DNA of 64,000 nucleotides from Phlebotomus papatasi (GCF_024763615.1 NC_077222.1:81902001-81966000); one strand, 5' to 3'. Positions 1 through 13,633 are shown, counted from the first letter of the stretch. Translations and numbers: made by a program. The notes: generated by a model from the sequence alone, not told the origin.

Positions 1-2483
1 GATATTTTTGTGATTGGAGAAACACGATACTTTTAGTTTCATTTCAGTAAATTTAAAAGAAAGGTATTTGTGTCAAGATATTTTCATCCAAATAAGATAA
101 GTCCAATCCTAAATTAATTGTATCCATCCATAAATATCTAAACTGAACGATCTCCCAAGTAGAAGATCAAATGCGTTCTCCAGACATAAAACTAATAAAA
201 TAAGTGCAACTAAGACTATGGAACGTTTAGCTGGGGTAACCCCTTTGAAGTGCAGAGAGATTTCGTAGCTTATGTCACGAAAGAAATATCTCAGTATTGA
301 ATTCTTGTGGGATTTATACCAGGAAGAAAACATAACTCATGCAGCCAGAGCTGCTTCTTTAAAGCTTCTGTAAGGCGAAAATGTCAACCCAGATTGTTGC
401 ACAAATCCACGAATCGTGGTTCACTGAGACGGAGGAGAATCATAGTGATGAAACTTATTAGAAATTAAAAAGATTGTACATAATATCACTATTTATCACA
501 TCATTATTTTAATGTTTTTCCATACTGATTTTTTGAAGTTATCATAATTTTATTATTTGAAAACATGTGAAAAGGATTAAAATGAAGCTTTTGGCAAAGA
601 TGGAGTATATAAAACGTCACAAATTTTTAGAGTTCGAATCAAAATAACGTTTTTATCTCTTGTACACTGTTACAGAAAATTAGTACATTCATCAACATTT
701 CATGTTATTGTATTTTCTACTTTCCTACCAATATGTAATAGACAAATAAGATAACAAAAAAAAAACTAAATGAATTATTTTGTATTCATTTAGCCATATT
801 TTTCGTGTTTTTGACCTTTAATTTTGCCCCAGTGATCACGTAATCAGCGACAGTGGATAACAAAAATACAGAGAAAGGAAAGAGAGAAAAAGAAGTATTC
901 GTCAAGTGAAAGTAAATTGTTACGATTGTTAATCATAAAGTATACATATTCATCCATGTATTTATAGATTAATAGAGTTGTAAGACACTTGCTAATGTTC
1001 ATTTTGTCGGAAATTTATTGATTCAGAAAGAGAGGCTAAATTTATACGAGTTTGTTGGAGGCAAACTCCATTCAATATTATTTAGGGTTTTTGACCTTTC
1101 ACCTACTTTTCTTTGCACAATTTTCCCTCACTCACAACTTTTCGTCCTTTTGCCAAAGCTAACCGAGAATAAGGGGTAATGTCGATAAATCAATACAGGA
1201 GCTGTTTTAACCACATGAATACTTGTTTGCTTTCTATTCTCTTTAAACCTAGTTACAATATTCCAACATTTTCCTGTTCTTCAAATAGCTCTAAAACCAC
1301 AAACAATTAGCTTGGAAAAAAATCATGAATTACTAACTACCAATAATCAAAAATTACAGAATAAAATATTTAGTTAGAAATTAATACATGAAACAGTAGT
1401 GGTTTCCATTGATTGTTGTCAACTTTGCAAATCATTCGTTTTAAAAGCAATTTAATTTGTCAACGCAATACAGTGTGAATCATTCAAAGTTAACCCTCAG
1501 AATGTCATCGTTGGTCAACAGTATATTTGCAAAATGCGGAAGTGTTTAAAAATGTAGCACAAGTTGAACAATAAACTATTAAAATTTTCCAATAAACACA
1601 TCAGAAAAAAAAAGTTTAAAAGAAGCTAAGGGTAAAATTACCAATTGTTTCATAAATAAAAGAAAACATAATATTGCGGTGCAAAAGTAAAACGAGAAAA
1701 ACATAAAATTTTGATTAGCACGAGAAGATGGAAAAGGCATTGCAGTGAAATGTTCTTAATTGCATTTCCGCCATCATAAAGTTGCACAAACTTTATTGTT
1801 TCTAATAATGAATGTATGTCAAAAAAGTCTTCAGTGATTTTGGCCATAGAAGACTAAGCAGTATTTGGATCTGTTACCTTATCAATACTATGGATTACGT
1901 TTATGCATTTTCATTGATCTTCTAGCAATTTAATTGTACTCCTCCTAATTGTGTATTTTAGTTTTTATTCACACGCGCTTCATGATAATTATTTTCTGTC
2001 TATTTGTGCGCGACATAGCATGTAGATCACTCAAAGTATATGAAGTGACGGACTGCAGTGAAATTATTCATAGGTTATGTGAATATTCCGTTAAAGCATG
2101 TGCTTCCTTCCAATTTAGCGACACAATTTCATTTCCGTGCATTTTGTCTCTAGCACTCTCTCCTAAAAATTACTCCGCTCAAGCCCTCACATCAATTTTG
2201 GCCGTGTCTTTTTTTTGTTACGATGAAAATTAGAATTTAGTGAAAAACACAGAAAGCACAGAAATATTCTGCTCTATTTAACATATTTTTTCTTTACCTG
2301 CAGTTTTTTTTTCTATTATTATTCATATACTTTTCACAAGCTTGTGACTCTTCAATACACCTTCTCTTTCTAATTACCTACACTGCGTGACACCTTACAC
2401 TACTTTGCAAAAGTTTGAAAACCACCAATTGGATAAAGGTTTTTGTTGTGCCGTTTATAGTCAAAAATATACCCACCCCTCTA
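1..2483. other. AT-rich stretch, no gene recognised
   Basis: No frame here has convincing codon use, no recognisable protein motif is present, and I see no terminal inverted repeats. Short open frames (up to about 94 codons) are what AT-rich DNA gives by chance. Confidence 0.5.
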
Positions 2484-2485
2484 TA

Positions 2486-2693
2486 GGGGAAACTGGACAT
2501 CACCAAATACGGGGTACCACCAAACACTGCGATTTTTTAATCAGATATTCGACTTCAGAGTTGTCTTACAGAAATTTATACGCAATATAAGAATGCTTTT
2601 CCACTGAAGAAATGGTCGAGATAGTCCAAATAGTTTAAAAATAAGAATTACTGTTTGATGTTACCCCGTGTTTGGTGGTGCCCCAGTTTCCCC
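2486..2693. mobile_element. TA-flanked MITE, GGGGAAACTGG termini
   Basis: Terminal inverted repeats GGGGAAACTGG and CCAGTTTCCCC lie directly inside TA dinucleotides at 2484-2485 and 2694-2695. A subterminal block (ACCACCAAACAC near 2516; GTGTTTGGTGGT near 2668) is also inverted. No coding capacity. TA duplication suggests a Tc1/mariner or pogo-type source. Confidence 0.8.
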
Positions 2694-3346
2694 TATTTGT
2701 TTGAGTTTTAATTGTTTTTTGATGCATTAACTAATCTATTACTAAGCTATTAAAAAATATTTTTTTATATGTTTACATTTTGAGATAATATAGAATATCA
2801 TTTCAAATGTTATGGAATATCATTACACTGTGTATATATCGCACAATAAATTCAGAAGTATTTCATTTCCAAAAATTAAAAAAAAAAACCAGATACGAGA
2901 TCGGTCGATGTACACAACGATTGTAGAAGTACTAAAGTACTACATTATAAGGCATCTATAACTAAAACCCAGATTAAATGTAAGACAAGTTCTTAAAATC
3001 AAACACTTCCCACAAAATAAGCATTAAAATATTCAACGTTAAACTTAAAAACTAGAAAACTTTAAAAATTACACTATTAATCTCTGAATTAGTGAAGAAA
3101 ATTAAAGGAAAAACTATGTTTCTGACGACATTCATAGGGGGAGTATAATATAAAGAGGTGATCGTAACTTATACTGATTACAATAACATAACTCCGAAAG
3201 ATTCGAAAGTATTGAGTGTTTTAAAGTCGCGACAAAGTAAACTACGTTAATAATGTTGTACTTCTTTTTAGAGTTGGCAATTTGTAAATTTTATTGTGAA
3301 TAAAGTTAGAAATAATCAATTTAGATTAATGTAATATGAAAACTTA

Positions 3347-4325
3347 GGGGAAAATGGTCTGCCTTTGAACGAAAAATGATGTTCAAAATTTGAGATTTTT
3401 TTCAGAGTAAACTACAACATGAGTTTTACTTTCCACTACACCAAAAAATTCTCTTGTTCACTAAGCTTCTATGCTTACCCCATTCAGGACTCGCAAGTCC
3501 TCAGTTTTTCCTGGTGAGGAACTTGAAAATGTGATGTCGATATATTCAAAGGCAGCCTGCATGGTCTGCCTTTGAATGTGGTTGGGCAGCCTTTGAATCT
3601 TAATTTTTCACTGAGAATATTAGGGCTGTAACATTAAGTGGCCCATAATTGATTAGCATGAACCCTAATGCACTCAATAAAACCACCACTGTAATCAAAA
3701 GTCATTATACAACAACATTTTTACATTTTCTGAAGCACTGTTTTTCACTTGAAAATTTGTAATAAAACGCCATTGAAGTTGACAATTGTCAGTTTGAAAC
3801 ATCGCGGCCGGAGTAAGATAGCATGTTATAAGTAATTGTATGACATTCGTCAGACCAAAGTAGGAGTTCTATTCTGCTCCCGGACAGGAAGCTGTCAGAT
3901 GTTTCAATGTATGGAAAGATAGGATTCAAAGGCACACAACATTAAGATTCAAAGGCTGGCGCAGAGCAATATTTGCAAACTTTTATCATCCACAAAATTT
4001 GTCTCATTTGAATCAAAATGTATTTGGAGAAATACCATCCAAGAATAACCTTCTATGACTCACAATAGAAGATTTGTTCGAAAAATTATTTTGATTATGA
4101 AAAAACACATGAATTGTGGAACATCAAAATTACAGTTTAAAGCTCAGTTTCGTTTTTTTGCCCTAGCACCTAGAAAATAAGAGCTAGGGTCTGCATTTTT
4201 TGATGACCTGTGAGGATTATGAATAACTATCTAATAGTTAATAGAAAAAAATTTATGCTTTAAAGAAAAATTAAAAAATTACAATATTCAAAGGCTGCCG
4301 CATTCAAAGGCAGACCACTTTCCCC
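3347..4325. mobile_element. TA-flanked non-autonomous DNA transposon, about 0.98 kb
   Basis: Termini GGGGAAAATGGTCTGCC and GGCAGACCACTTTCCCC are inverted and flanked by TA (3345-3346, 4326-4327). The motif GGCTGCCTTTGAA and its complement recur inside (near 3551, 3586, 3926, 3950, 4288, 4302), as expected for subterminal transposase-binding repeats. No open frame resembles a transposase, so it depends on a helper element. Confidence 0.8.
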
Positions 4326-4428
4326 TACAGTTTTTCTTTCTACTTATAAAAATATAATTCATCTTATTCATATAATAAATTTTTCAAAATAAATATAGAA
4401 AAAATTAAGCTGATTTCATGTGTATTAC

Positions 4429-4572
4429 GCCCAACGCACAATGAATTTTGTTTGTAAACATGTTTTCAAAATTTTCTATGAGAGAGAGCAAGATGACTAG
4501 ATCTGTTTTTCATTCACTCTCATTGAAATGTCAAAAACATATTTACAAAACAAAAGTTATTGTGCGTTTGGC
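4429..4572. mobile_element. 144-bp hairpin MITE, GCCCAACGCACAAT family, copy 1
   Basis: Starts GCCCAACGCACAAT and ends ATTGTGCGTTTGGC. Both halves carry a TGTAAACATG-type inverted block, so the element folds on itself. ATTA lies on each side, suggesting a short A/T-rich target duplication. Confidence 0.7.
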
Positions 4573-4577
4573 ATTAT

Positions 4578-4721
4578 GCCCAGCGCACAATAACTTTGGT
4601 TTTGTAAACATGTTTTTGATATTTCAATAAGAGTGAATGAAACCGAGATCTAGTTATCTCGCTCTCACTCATAGGTAATTTTGAAAATATGTTTACAAAC
4701 AAAAGTTATTGTGCGTCGGGC
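4578..4721. mobile_element. 144-bp hairpin MITE, GCCCAACGCACAAT family, copy 2
   Basis: Adjacent second copy of the same family, starting GCCCAGCGCACAATAAC and ending GTTATTGTGCGTCGGGC, separated from copy 1 by ATTAT. The shared ATTA between copies suggests insertion of one element into the target duplication of the other. A third copy is at 20201-20701. Confidence 0.7.
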
Positions 4722-4968
4722 ATTAATATCAGAAAACATCAGAAATAATGTTACACTTCAGTCTAATAAATGGGACAATATAGTAACTGTTGATATTGCA
4801 TAGAATTCTTGACAATATACTTGAAACTTGAAAAATTTGATTTGTGAAAACGATTTAACTGAGATTTATTAGTTTATTTGCAATTTTTACTCGATATTAT
4901 AGCTTTACCAAATACGGCGAATTCTAGTTTGGTGTAAACCATAATATGTGAACCGTATGAGAATAGTA

Positions 4969-5370
4969 TCACATACACCTTGCTATTTTCCACTGGGGTT
5001 GGCGCTCCTTGTATATCGTCACCAGGCAGGACGATCCTGGCTTGTCTTTTCCACAATGTACAAGAGTAAAAAATTTTGGCTTTGAATTTTGCAGTCGGTT
5101 GCCACTAGACGCTAAGTTGGTAACCATATCTGAATGCTCTGAATGGATTTGGGGCTGTTCGTTGACAAGTAAAATGCTCGCTCTTCTGCATATCATCCTT
5201 TTGTGACGACCTAACCATTGCCACAAATCCTCATCCGCCGAAATCCAAGAAAAATAGTTCAGGTCGACAAGACAAGATTCCCTCTTCCGACGTTCTCTTA
5301 CCGAAAAATGTCGAACGGAGCCCTGTACCGGTTTTCTGTAACGGTATGGCAATGTCATATGACAAATTTT
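4969..5370. other. GC-richer island with open frames on both strands, unassigned
   Basis: Base composition is clearly higher in G+C than the surrounding DNA. A 129-codon frame on the - strand (4969-5358) and frames on the + strand (5009-5206, 5218-5481) overlap. None shows a motif I recognise. It may be a decayed transposon or a gene fragment; I cannot assign a product. Confidence 0.25.
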
Positions 5371-6030
5371 CGCAGCAAATTCGAGAACAAGACAACATTA
5401 AAGTCCAGTGAGCATCAAATGGCTGTTCCGAGGAGCTCTATGAGACTTTTAGTAACTGACAGGAATCTGATTTTCCATTAATTTTTCTGAATTTATATCA
5501 TCAAAATTTTTAAATTTGTCATATGATATTGTCATTTCGTTACAGAATTCCCCTCCAGGTCTCATCGCGTGGTGGTGAAAGTAAGAAATAGGATAGAATT
5601 AACTAAGCTCTTCTAAACCATTGCAGCCCCTTAATAGAATAGTATCATTAAATATAAATTTGCATGGTTACTGATAGATGGCAATGCCGTAGTAGTATGA
5701 CAAATTTCGATAATATTTCAGGACAGTTTTTCGAAAATGTGATTCTTTAACCGCAGCATTACCATTTGAGCTCACATGGCAATGCCATAAGTCTCATAAT
5801 TTGAGATTGTTGCAATTAAAATTACAATTAAATTTGAAAAACAAATCGGCCACTTTTTAAGCAAAACAGATTGTATTTGCAAAATATTATTAAGCGACTT
5901 TTGTTAAAAAAAAAACTAATGAATTGCATTTTCGAATATGAAAAAACTCGATTGACATTGCTAAGTTTCGAATTCTCTTAGGACAATGCTATAAAAATTG
6001 CAAAATTCTACTCTGTTGGAAACTTATTAA
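5371..6030. other. Non-coding AT-rich DNA with ATGGCAATG-type motifs
   Basis: No gene seen. A short motif, GGCAATGYCATA or a variant, recurs near 5347, 5690 and 5780, with GTCATATGA near 5519. The meaning is unknown. Confidence 0.3.
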
Positions 6031-6252
6031 GGTAAAGTACCCTGTAGTCGGTCGGTTCCTCAACTCGAACAATTTCAATTTACTTATATTTGCTATAAAT
6101 GGTCTAACCGATCTAATAATATAAGGTATATTATATTAAACGTAATGCGAATCAGTGAAAATTTCTTAGACATTGACTGTAACACGTTAAAAAAATTGGT
6201 TTAATTCCACCGGATGAATTGAAGAATCGGCCAACTTGAGGGTATTTTACGT
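6031..6252. mobile_element. MITE with GGTAAAGTACCCT terminus
   Basis: The left end GGTAAAGTACCCTGTAG pairs with the right end GAGGGTATTTTACG in inverted orientation. The same terminus (AAGGTAAAGTATCCT) bounds the larger element at 25059-26943, so both belong to one family. Borders are approximate. Confidence 0.55.
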
Positions 6253-6500
6253 TACACCACTTATACGGAAGAACGTGGTTGTCAACGAATGTCTTAATTT
6301 GACAGTAAATAGTCAAACCATAATTTCAAAGTCTCAAAATCGTTAGTCGATACTACTATTAAGAAGTAATAATTTCATATCCCTATTTAAGAAAATATAC
6401 TATTGAAGTTCGAAAGACCGGCTGTGAATATAAAATTTATCCACTTTTGTAAAAACTGACCTCATACGCAAAACATGAAATTTTATTAGGATTAGGATTA

Positions 6501-6764
6501 ATAATAATAATAGTGCTGGCACAACATTCCTTGAAGGAACAAGGCCTTCCCGTAAGGGGATTTCTAGACATGCATTATTATATTTTCTTGCACGGGATGA
6601 GGTTCTCAGTCACATGCCCGTGGAATCAAGTGCAGTGATGCTCACTGGATGCAATCCGCACACCTTTAACCCCAGAAAAATTCCTGGTGACCTAAAGAAG
6701 ATTCGAACCCGGGACACTTGCATCATAGAGCGAGTGCTCTACCACTTGACCCATTGAGTACCCA
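6501..6764 (-). mobile_element. tRNA-derived SINE, full length
   Basis: Read on the - strand, it begins with a tRNA-like head. An A-box-like block GGTCAAGTGGTAGAGC (near 6736-6751) is followed by a B box GGTTCGAATC (near 6702-6711). A non-tRNA body follows and ends in GTGCCAGCACTATTATTATT with a TTA-repeat tail. A 13-bp direct repeat AGGATTAGGATTA flanks it at 6488-6500 and 6765-6777, the expected target-site duplication of LINE-driven retroposition. The intact promoter boxes and exact duplication suggest a fairly recent insertion. It is not a functional tRNA gene. Confidence 0.85.
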
Positions 6765-6777
6765 AGGATTAGGATTA

Positions 6778-9700
6778 GGTGAGATTAATATTAAAGATAT
6801 TTCACCCACAATAATCCTAAATTAGCCTCTGCATTTTAAATTTGAATTAAACAATCTTAGATGTGTTGCATATAAAGAAACATAATTTTAATGAAACGAA
6901 TTTTATTGTATTACTTAAGTACGAGAATAATAAAGAAAAGCTAGAAAGTGGTTTTATGGATATTGAAAAATGTGTATAAAGTGTGAAGATGGATAATTTT
7001 GCATTGCTAGAAAAAAATACTCTTGCTTTCAGTGGTTGAATAAAAAAGAGAAAATTATTGCATGGTTGAGATTGTCTAAAGGTATTAATTCTTAGAACAA
7101 ATAGACTTAATGAAAGTAATAGTGAGCAACTAGTATGAAGAAGTTGTGACGAATTTGCACTTGAGTTTTTCGTAATTTTAAAATTATATAAAATTGTGTA
7201 TTTATTCTATTTAATATCACAGTGTCCCAAAAATTCTTGTATTTGGTGTATAGTGGGAGAAGGGGAAAAGCTGCAACTTTCACTAGCCACATTTATATTT
7301 GGTAATCATGTGAATACTATTCTAATATTCCGCTTTTTATTCATATGATATTTCATTTAAATTTTTCTCCATTATCATCATTCTATTTTCCTGACGTAGC
7401 CATTGAGATGGCATATGGTCGTTTATCCCTCTCTCTCCCAGCAATTGTTCCCTTATTCCATCATCGTACTATGTAGAACGCACATGAGCGAGAAAAGAGA
7501 AATGCTATGTTGTGTGGAGTTAGAAATAGAAAATACATCAAATGCTTTTTTACACAAACAAAGCGGCGGGTTCAACGTCTGACCTATTTTTCATTTTCGT
7601 CGTAAAAGCGCGTGTCTGTATATGTCTCTCAAAGAGATTCTCTTCCCGTACTGAAATAATACAGGAGAATGAAAAAGCCAGACACACACATTTATATAAA
7701 AAGCTCCATTTGATTCTTTTGGGAACGAGAAGAAACGCGTAAAACGGGAATATTTGTATTTTAGTTTGCGGCTTCTTCAGTTTATATTTCTTAACTTATA
7801 CATTTCAGAAAAACCTACACATTTTGAATTTCCAGAGAGGGAAAAAAAGGATTTGAATTGCGCAAATCGATTGTTTTGATGTTTGAAAATCCTCTCTTCC
7901 TTTCCGTGTAACGTTTTTATGCCGTACTACCCTCAAAAATTTCACTGAAGGACTTTTCTAATCAGTAAAATTCCATGAGCGCAAGAGTTCACGTTTCACC
8001 GTTGCATCATGGTACATTTTCAGAATCAGTGAGAAAATTCACAAAACGTACACGAAAAAGGTGATACGGATGCAACTTTTTAAATTTCTCAATATGTTTT
8101 TGACATTGGCGCTTGAAATATCTCCAAATTGCGCAATATCACCAATTTTTTCACTCTGTCGCGTTCCAATTTTTTTTTTGTTTTTTTTTTCTCTGTACGA
8201 TGGTGAAACAATTTTCCACGATCGCCGAAATTGAATGAAACAACACATCAAAAGAGTATGAACACCCAACATAAAAAGACGGTCAAATTGGAGTAGTATA
8301 CTGATAAGGTATGTTTTCGGGTTGATGACTGCTGGAGACTCAAATCTCCACATAGTGTTGCATCACAAAACTATTACCCAAGATGCTATATAGGAAAGCC
8401 GGAAAGTGTTAAAATAATGTGAGATTCTAACCTCCAAGTCATCTTAATAGGCGGGAAAGTATGTATCAACACAACTAACGATTTCGCAATTGCAGACATT
8501 TCATGTGATGTGAAATGAAACACCTCATTATTGAATAAAATTTTTCTTCGTCTGTTTGCTGAACTAAAGTGCACAAACTGCACATTACATTATTTTCTAT
8601 TAAAGAGTGAGAGACATTGCCTCAATCCAAACCAATATGTCTCTTACGTAATGTGAACGATGTGAAATTTTCAATTAAAAAGAAACCCCCCTTCCTCTTC
8701 AGCACGGCGCCTCCTCCATTCCCCAAAACTAGTCAAAGAAAGAGGTAAGAGAAAAAGAAAAATTATTAGACGGCTTGTGAGCTGAAAAGTTTTACAAAAT
8801 TGCTTCCTATCTGAGTCTCACTCCATCGAACAGACAACTTATACACCACCTTTCGCTCTCTGCAGATGTGAAATCTCTTTCTCTCTCACCTCATATAGCG
8901 AGGATTGCAACACTCTCACCTTCTCTCGTGATCATTTCCATCACGGCAATTCATACGATAACTTCTCAGCCTCATATACACATTACGTAAAAGTAACATT
9001 AACCTCACTCTCCTGTGCACCTCTATTGGTGTTCTCCGTAAGAGACTTTTCAAACATTTCAAAATACCTCCTCCCTCCACACACCACAAATCACTGCCTA
9101 ATACCATGAAACAATTTGCTAAATCATAGGGTGACTGACCGCCATTGATTTTGGCTTTATCCAGTATTATCCAACAGCTCAGTGAGTCTTTTTTTTCTGT
9201 AATGGCCTTTCGCTAAACGTTGTTAATGTTTCGTATATTCATACAATTCGATTTTTTTCCATTTCAAAAAGAAATCTATCATCTTATCCAAGTTCTAACC
9301 CTAACCTATCTTTTACAGCCTAACCTAACAAATAGCCAAATTTACAATATATCTCTTGCATTCTTATTGACACAAATACTTCAACAAAAAGAAAGTTACA
9401 TAACGGCAAATTGATCAAAAATTCATATTGAAAACTATTCCAAAAAACCAGACGGGATAATACGGATAATAAACTATGGCAAGACCAAGCATATTTGAAT
9501 ACAAAGCACCCTGTAGGTGCAAGAAGAAAAGTACTGGAAACCTTTCCAATGTTACATTATTTCACTTTACTTTCTCATTTGGGCTTTTCTACCTCTTTCA
9601 CTTCCAACACCTTCCCATTGTTCATACAGTTGGCAAGGCAAAAATGTGTACACATTGAAGTGGAATAATAAATAAGAAATGAAGAAAAAAAAAACGAAAC

Positions 9701-11790
9701 AAGTATTAACAGAAAAAAAATGGTGAACTGAACGTTGAAATTTCCGCGCTCTCGCTGTTGTGCAACAAATGGCTGCTGCTGGTTTTGTTGATTTGCCAAC
9801 AACTCGCGAGTACATATTGAACGCCAAAAGACACCAACACACTCATGACAAAAGAGAAAGCGGTTTTGGCCATGATCCTGTGACTTGACTGTACATTTGA
9901 GAGTTGTTTGCAACTCACAATTGTGAGATGATCGCGCACATTTTGATATTGTTACCTCTTTTACATCAATCAAGACCTCTTTCTCCCATGCCATTTAGCT
10001 CTTTTCTCAACTCTCTTCCCTAAAGCATAAATCAACTATATTTCACGGAAATGGCTAAAATAGATCACAGTACAAGAAACGAAAAAGTTCATTAACTGAT
10101 GATTTAAAAAAAAGATGTTGCACCATCACACATAAGTGATCTCAAAGCTATTTTTAATTCCAATTCCCCAAACTTGATCTTTTCGAATGGTGTCTGTATG
10201 TAGTGGCTGTGATCGCGATTAATGGTCCTCACAGTCCAATGACAATGGCCCCCATGAAATTGGCATTTGACGCACCTTCCTCTAAAGCTTTGATACGATC
10301 TCAGAAAAGAGTGAAAGTGATCGATGATCATACGAGAGTGATCTTTAGACCTCCAAAAAGAGTGAAAGTGTTTTTTCCACAACATCACCTTTATCTGCCC
10401 CTTTCAAAAACTGCCTCGTTCACATGATTTTCAGACAAAAAAGCACCAGATAGATATTCTGGATATTAATTTCATAATTACTTTTTTGCTAAATCCTCAA
10501 ATTAGACGGTATTTATATAAATTCTTTTGATACATCTGATAGAAAATGTTTGAAAGTGTGCCTGTCCCAAATTTGGCTATAAATAGGTGTTAAATTCAAA
10601 TCCCAATTCAGATATCTAAGTATGACTATACCAGTTCTATAAAAAGACAAATATTTTCTAAACACCTCCTAAAATGGTGTTGGAAATAATTTTAATATTT
10701 CGCTAAATATTTCACGAGTCTTTCATATCAATTCCTGATTCTCAATGGCACGTCCTGTTTTTTTTCTTTCCTTCTGACTAAGGCAGGGGGCATTTTTGGG
10801 GCCAGAGGGTATGGAAGGGGAGGAAAAATCGATACGTACGACTCCCAGCATGACTATATGTTTCCCGGAATCCTTCAACTCACGTTGCCACGGTGTCGGC
10901 GGGCGGCTCAGGTCTTTGACCCAACTTGGAACTAGGTTAGTTGGTACCGAGCTCCATCATGCTGTGTGCGCGACAGTATTTTCCATACAGACACTCTCTC
11001 ACACATACACCCATTCACATTTTCAAGCACACCAGAAAGCGCACACTGCAAAGCTCATTAAAGCCACAAGAGAGAAAAATTGCTATCTTCGCAATTTAAA
11101 TTCTTCGTTTTTTTTTCTATATTCTTTACGCAATAGCTTAGATATTTAATTATAAACAAAAGGACAGTATGCAATTGCTACATTCCATGATTTAATAACC
11201 ATCACCATGGAGAAAATTGAGACATTTTTAGACATATATTTGTATAGTGAAAAAGAAAACACCCTTTCTCAAAAGCTCTTGAGCATACTTCATAGTCTTA
11301 AAAGTAGATTCAACGAACGATGAGCTGAACTAATATTGATTTTAAATTATCAAGACACGAAAATCAGCATACATTACCTACTCACAGGTACACGATTTTC
11401 GTAATATGAGGATGTGATGTGAAAATAGGTTTTATTTATTTTTTTATTTCTTGATTTGTCAAAATCTTGATGCAATTTTTTTCAATTATTGTGATTAAAA
11501 AACTTGGTCTATTTTTAAACATCTGTGCATACCTATGTGTTATCCACTTGAATCACCGAAGAATTTCACTATATCATAATTTTTTTTAATACTAAGTTGT
11601 TAAATAAAAAAAACTGTCATAATCCGTTACAAAAGAAAAAAAAATAAACGGTTAAAAATAGCAAAGTAAGAATTCGTTAATTTTTAAAATATTGAAATGG
11701 TTTTTTTTTTTGTTAACATGGACGTTTAGTTCAAATGAGAAACAGAAATCCTAAGTATTTTTTCTTTTAGATTAAAAAAAATGCATGTAT
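6778..11790. other. Five kb of mostly unique DNA, no gene recognised
   Basis: No convincing coding frame, no transposon ends and no tRNA-like fold. Composition is less repetitive than the Hr4 introns, with CT/GA-rich tracts (for example near 7420-7440, 8880-8930 and 10990-11010). Such unique DNA upstream of a developmental regulator could hold enhancers, but the sequence alone does not show it. Confidence 0.4.
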
Positions 11791-12176
11791 ATATCGTCGG
11801 TTCCGAAGAAGACTATTGTAAGTCCAAAATGTAAACTTTACAGGAAAGTGGTTTAAAGTTTAACAGCTAAAATTTTTTTTCATTAATTTCAATGCAATTA
11901 GTATACTTTCAGCTTTTGAAACTATTTTATCATACTTACACATTGAATATCTTCTAGTTAACACTACTTTTAAATTAATTATAGCAAAATTGTGGGCAAA
12001 AAACTCAATAATTGGGCACGCTGATTTTAAGTTTTTTTCTTGTAACTTTTGCAGGAATATCTTAATCAACATAAAATTTTGTAAGGGTATAGATCTAAGG
12101 TTTCTGCATCCAATGATACCATCTTTTTATACTATTGTAAGTAGACTTACAATAGTCTTCTTCGGAACCGACGATA
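11791..12176. mobile_element. DNA transposon with 34-bp perfect inverted ends
   Basis: The left end ATATCGTCGGTTCCGAAGAA (continuing to 11824) and its exact complement ending at 12176 form 34-bp terminal inverted repeats. The 316-bp interior is unrelated to a transposase. A relative with similar ends (ATATCGACGGTTCC) spans 20073-20830. Confidence 0.8.
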
Positions 12177-12364
12177 TGTATGCATCTACGAAGCAATGCA
12201 TAGTTTAGAATGAATGCAGACACAAAGTAAATACAGTTAGCAAATTACTGATCCAATCGAAGATATGCAACCTATTTACAGAATAATTTCATTTAAATAT
12301 TTCATTTGAAAATAGTACATCTTCAGGACAAATACGAATTCTACGTGAGTTTTCTTAGTACGTA

Positions 12365-12571
12365 GGGTAAGATGGAGAAAATCGGAATCATGTCTATCAT
12401 GAAATTTTGAGATCTTTTCATTGTTTCAGATGGTCAAGAAAACTACAAAGATATACAAGGCTTTTATATTCGAAAGTATTCTTCCTTATTTTTCTTCTTT
12501 TGCCATTTAAAACTGTTAGGAAATCTCAAAGTTCCGAATTAGACATAATTTCAAATTACCCCCTCTTACCC
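12365..12571. mobile_element. TA-flanked MITE, GGGTAAGA termini
   Basis: GGGTAAGATGG at the left and CCCCCTCTTACCC at the right are inverted and sit inside TA (12363-12364, 12572-12573). No coding sequence. Confidence 0.65.
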
Positions 12572-13367
12572 TATAGTCAAATAAAGAACAATCCATTCCC
12601 CACCCCCTAGGTTACGTTTCAGAATAAAGGAGCCTTCAGACAAGAGGCTTAGCCCAATTCACGAAGGTCTCAAAATCTGGGGTGGAATGATAACTTTTCA
12701 ACTCTCTCGAATCGACAGTATCGATGAATCTATATCTATTAGATTACGTGAATGTCGATCTTTTTACGGATTGTTGGGTCATTCATTGGAACATATTTAA
12801 CAGAATAATACTGTTTATAAATATCTACATTAGTTACAGGAAGTGTAGCTATCGTTTAAAGTTTTCAGAATCGACAGTCGATAGTATCGAAAATAAGTTA
12901 TCGTGTCACCTCTGAAATAGCGAGCAATTTTATTGCTTTCTGAGAACCCAATAGGTCATTCATCTTTAATAATCCAATCGTAAGTTAAATTGTTCTAAAA
13001 AAAATCGTAATTGATAATAAATTACAACAGTTAAGCCATATGGCTAAGCCTTAGGTCTGAAGCCTGTATAATAGTAACATCATGAAATACCTGCGAAACG
13101 GCTTTTCCACGGTTTTGCTTTGCAGGTTGGTCACTAACGCTAACACGGCGGTAGACGCTTGTTACTTCTCTTCTCTTTTCTATGCTATAACAGTATCCTT
13201 TCAAGAGATTCGTGTCTTTCAAGTCAAATGATTAAATAAATTGAGGAAAATATATTGGTCACATATGTATAATAGCCTCTATACATTGTGAGAAATTTTT
13301 TTCAAAATGGAGAATTTTGACGTGATTTACGTACCCAGCGTACCTAGCGTTTCACTTGAAAATACTA

Positions 13368-13601
13368 CAGTAGACTCTCACTCAATCGGCTCTTTTTCAA
13401 TCGGGCGTCAAATTTTGTTGACAGTTTTCACGCTTAATTATGAAGCTAATTTGCTCAAATTCGCTGTAGTTCTTCCTATTTTATCGTGATTCTTTATAAT
13501 TGAGCACTTTTTGTGGAATTTACAGAGGCTTTGACGCTAAATTCTATCGCTAAACCGGATGACATTTTGCCCCATATTCACGATTGAGAGAGAGTCTACT
13601 G
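13368..13601. mobile_element. Pogo-like MITE, CAGTAGACTCTC termini
   Basis: Left end CAGTAGACTCTCACTCAATC and right end GATTGAGAGAGAGTCTACTG are inverted, with TA on both sides. CAGTAGA-type ends plus TA duplication are typical of pogo/Tigger-related elements. A truncated, very similar copy is at 46885-47048 and a diverged one at 60088-60425. Confidence 0.8.
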
Positions 13602-13633
13602 TATATTTTGACGAAAATTTCTTACGATGTGTA

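Noticed and set aside
6691..6764. tRNA gene on the - strand
   Set aside because: The A and B boxes belong to a SINE head; the acceptor stem is not complementary and a SINE body with target duplications follows.
9296..9330. Telomere-like CTAACCCTAACCTA motif
   Set aside because: Only about two short units, interrupted; not a telomeric array.
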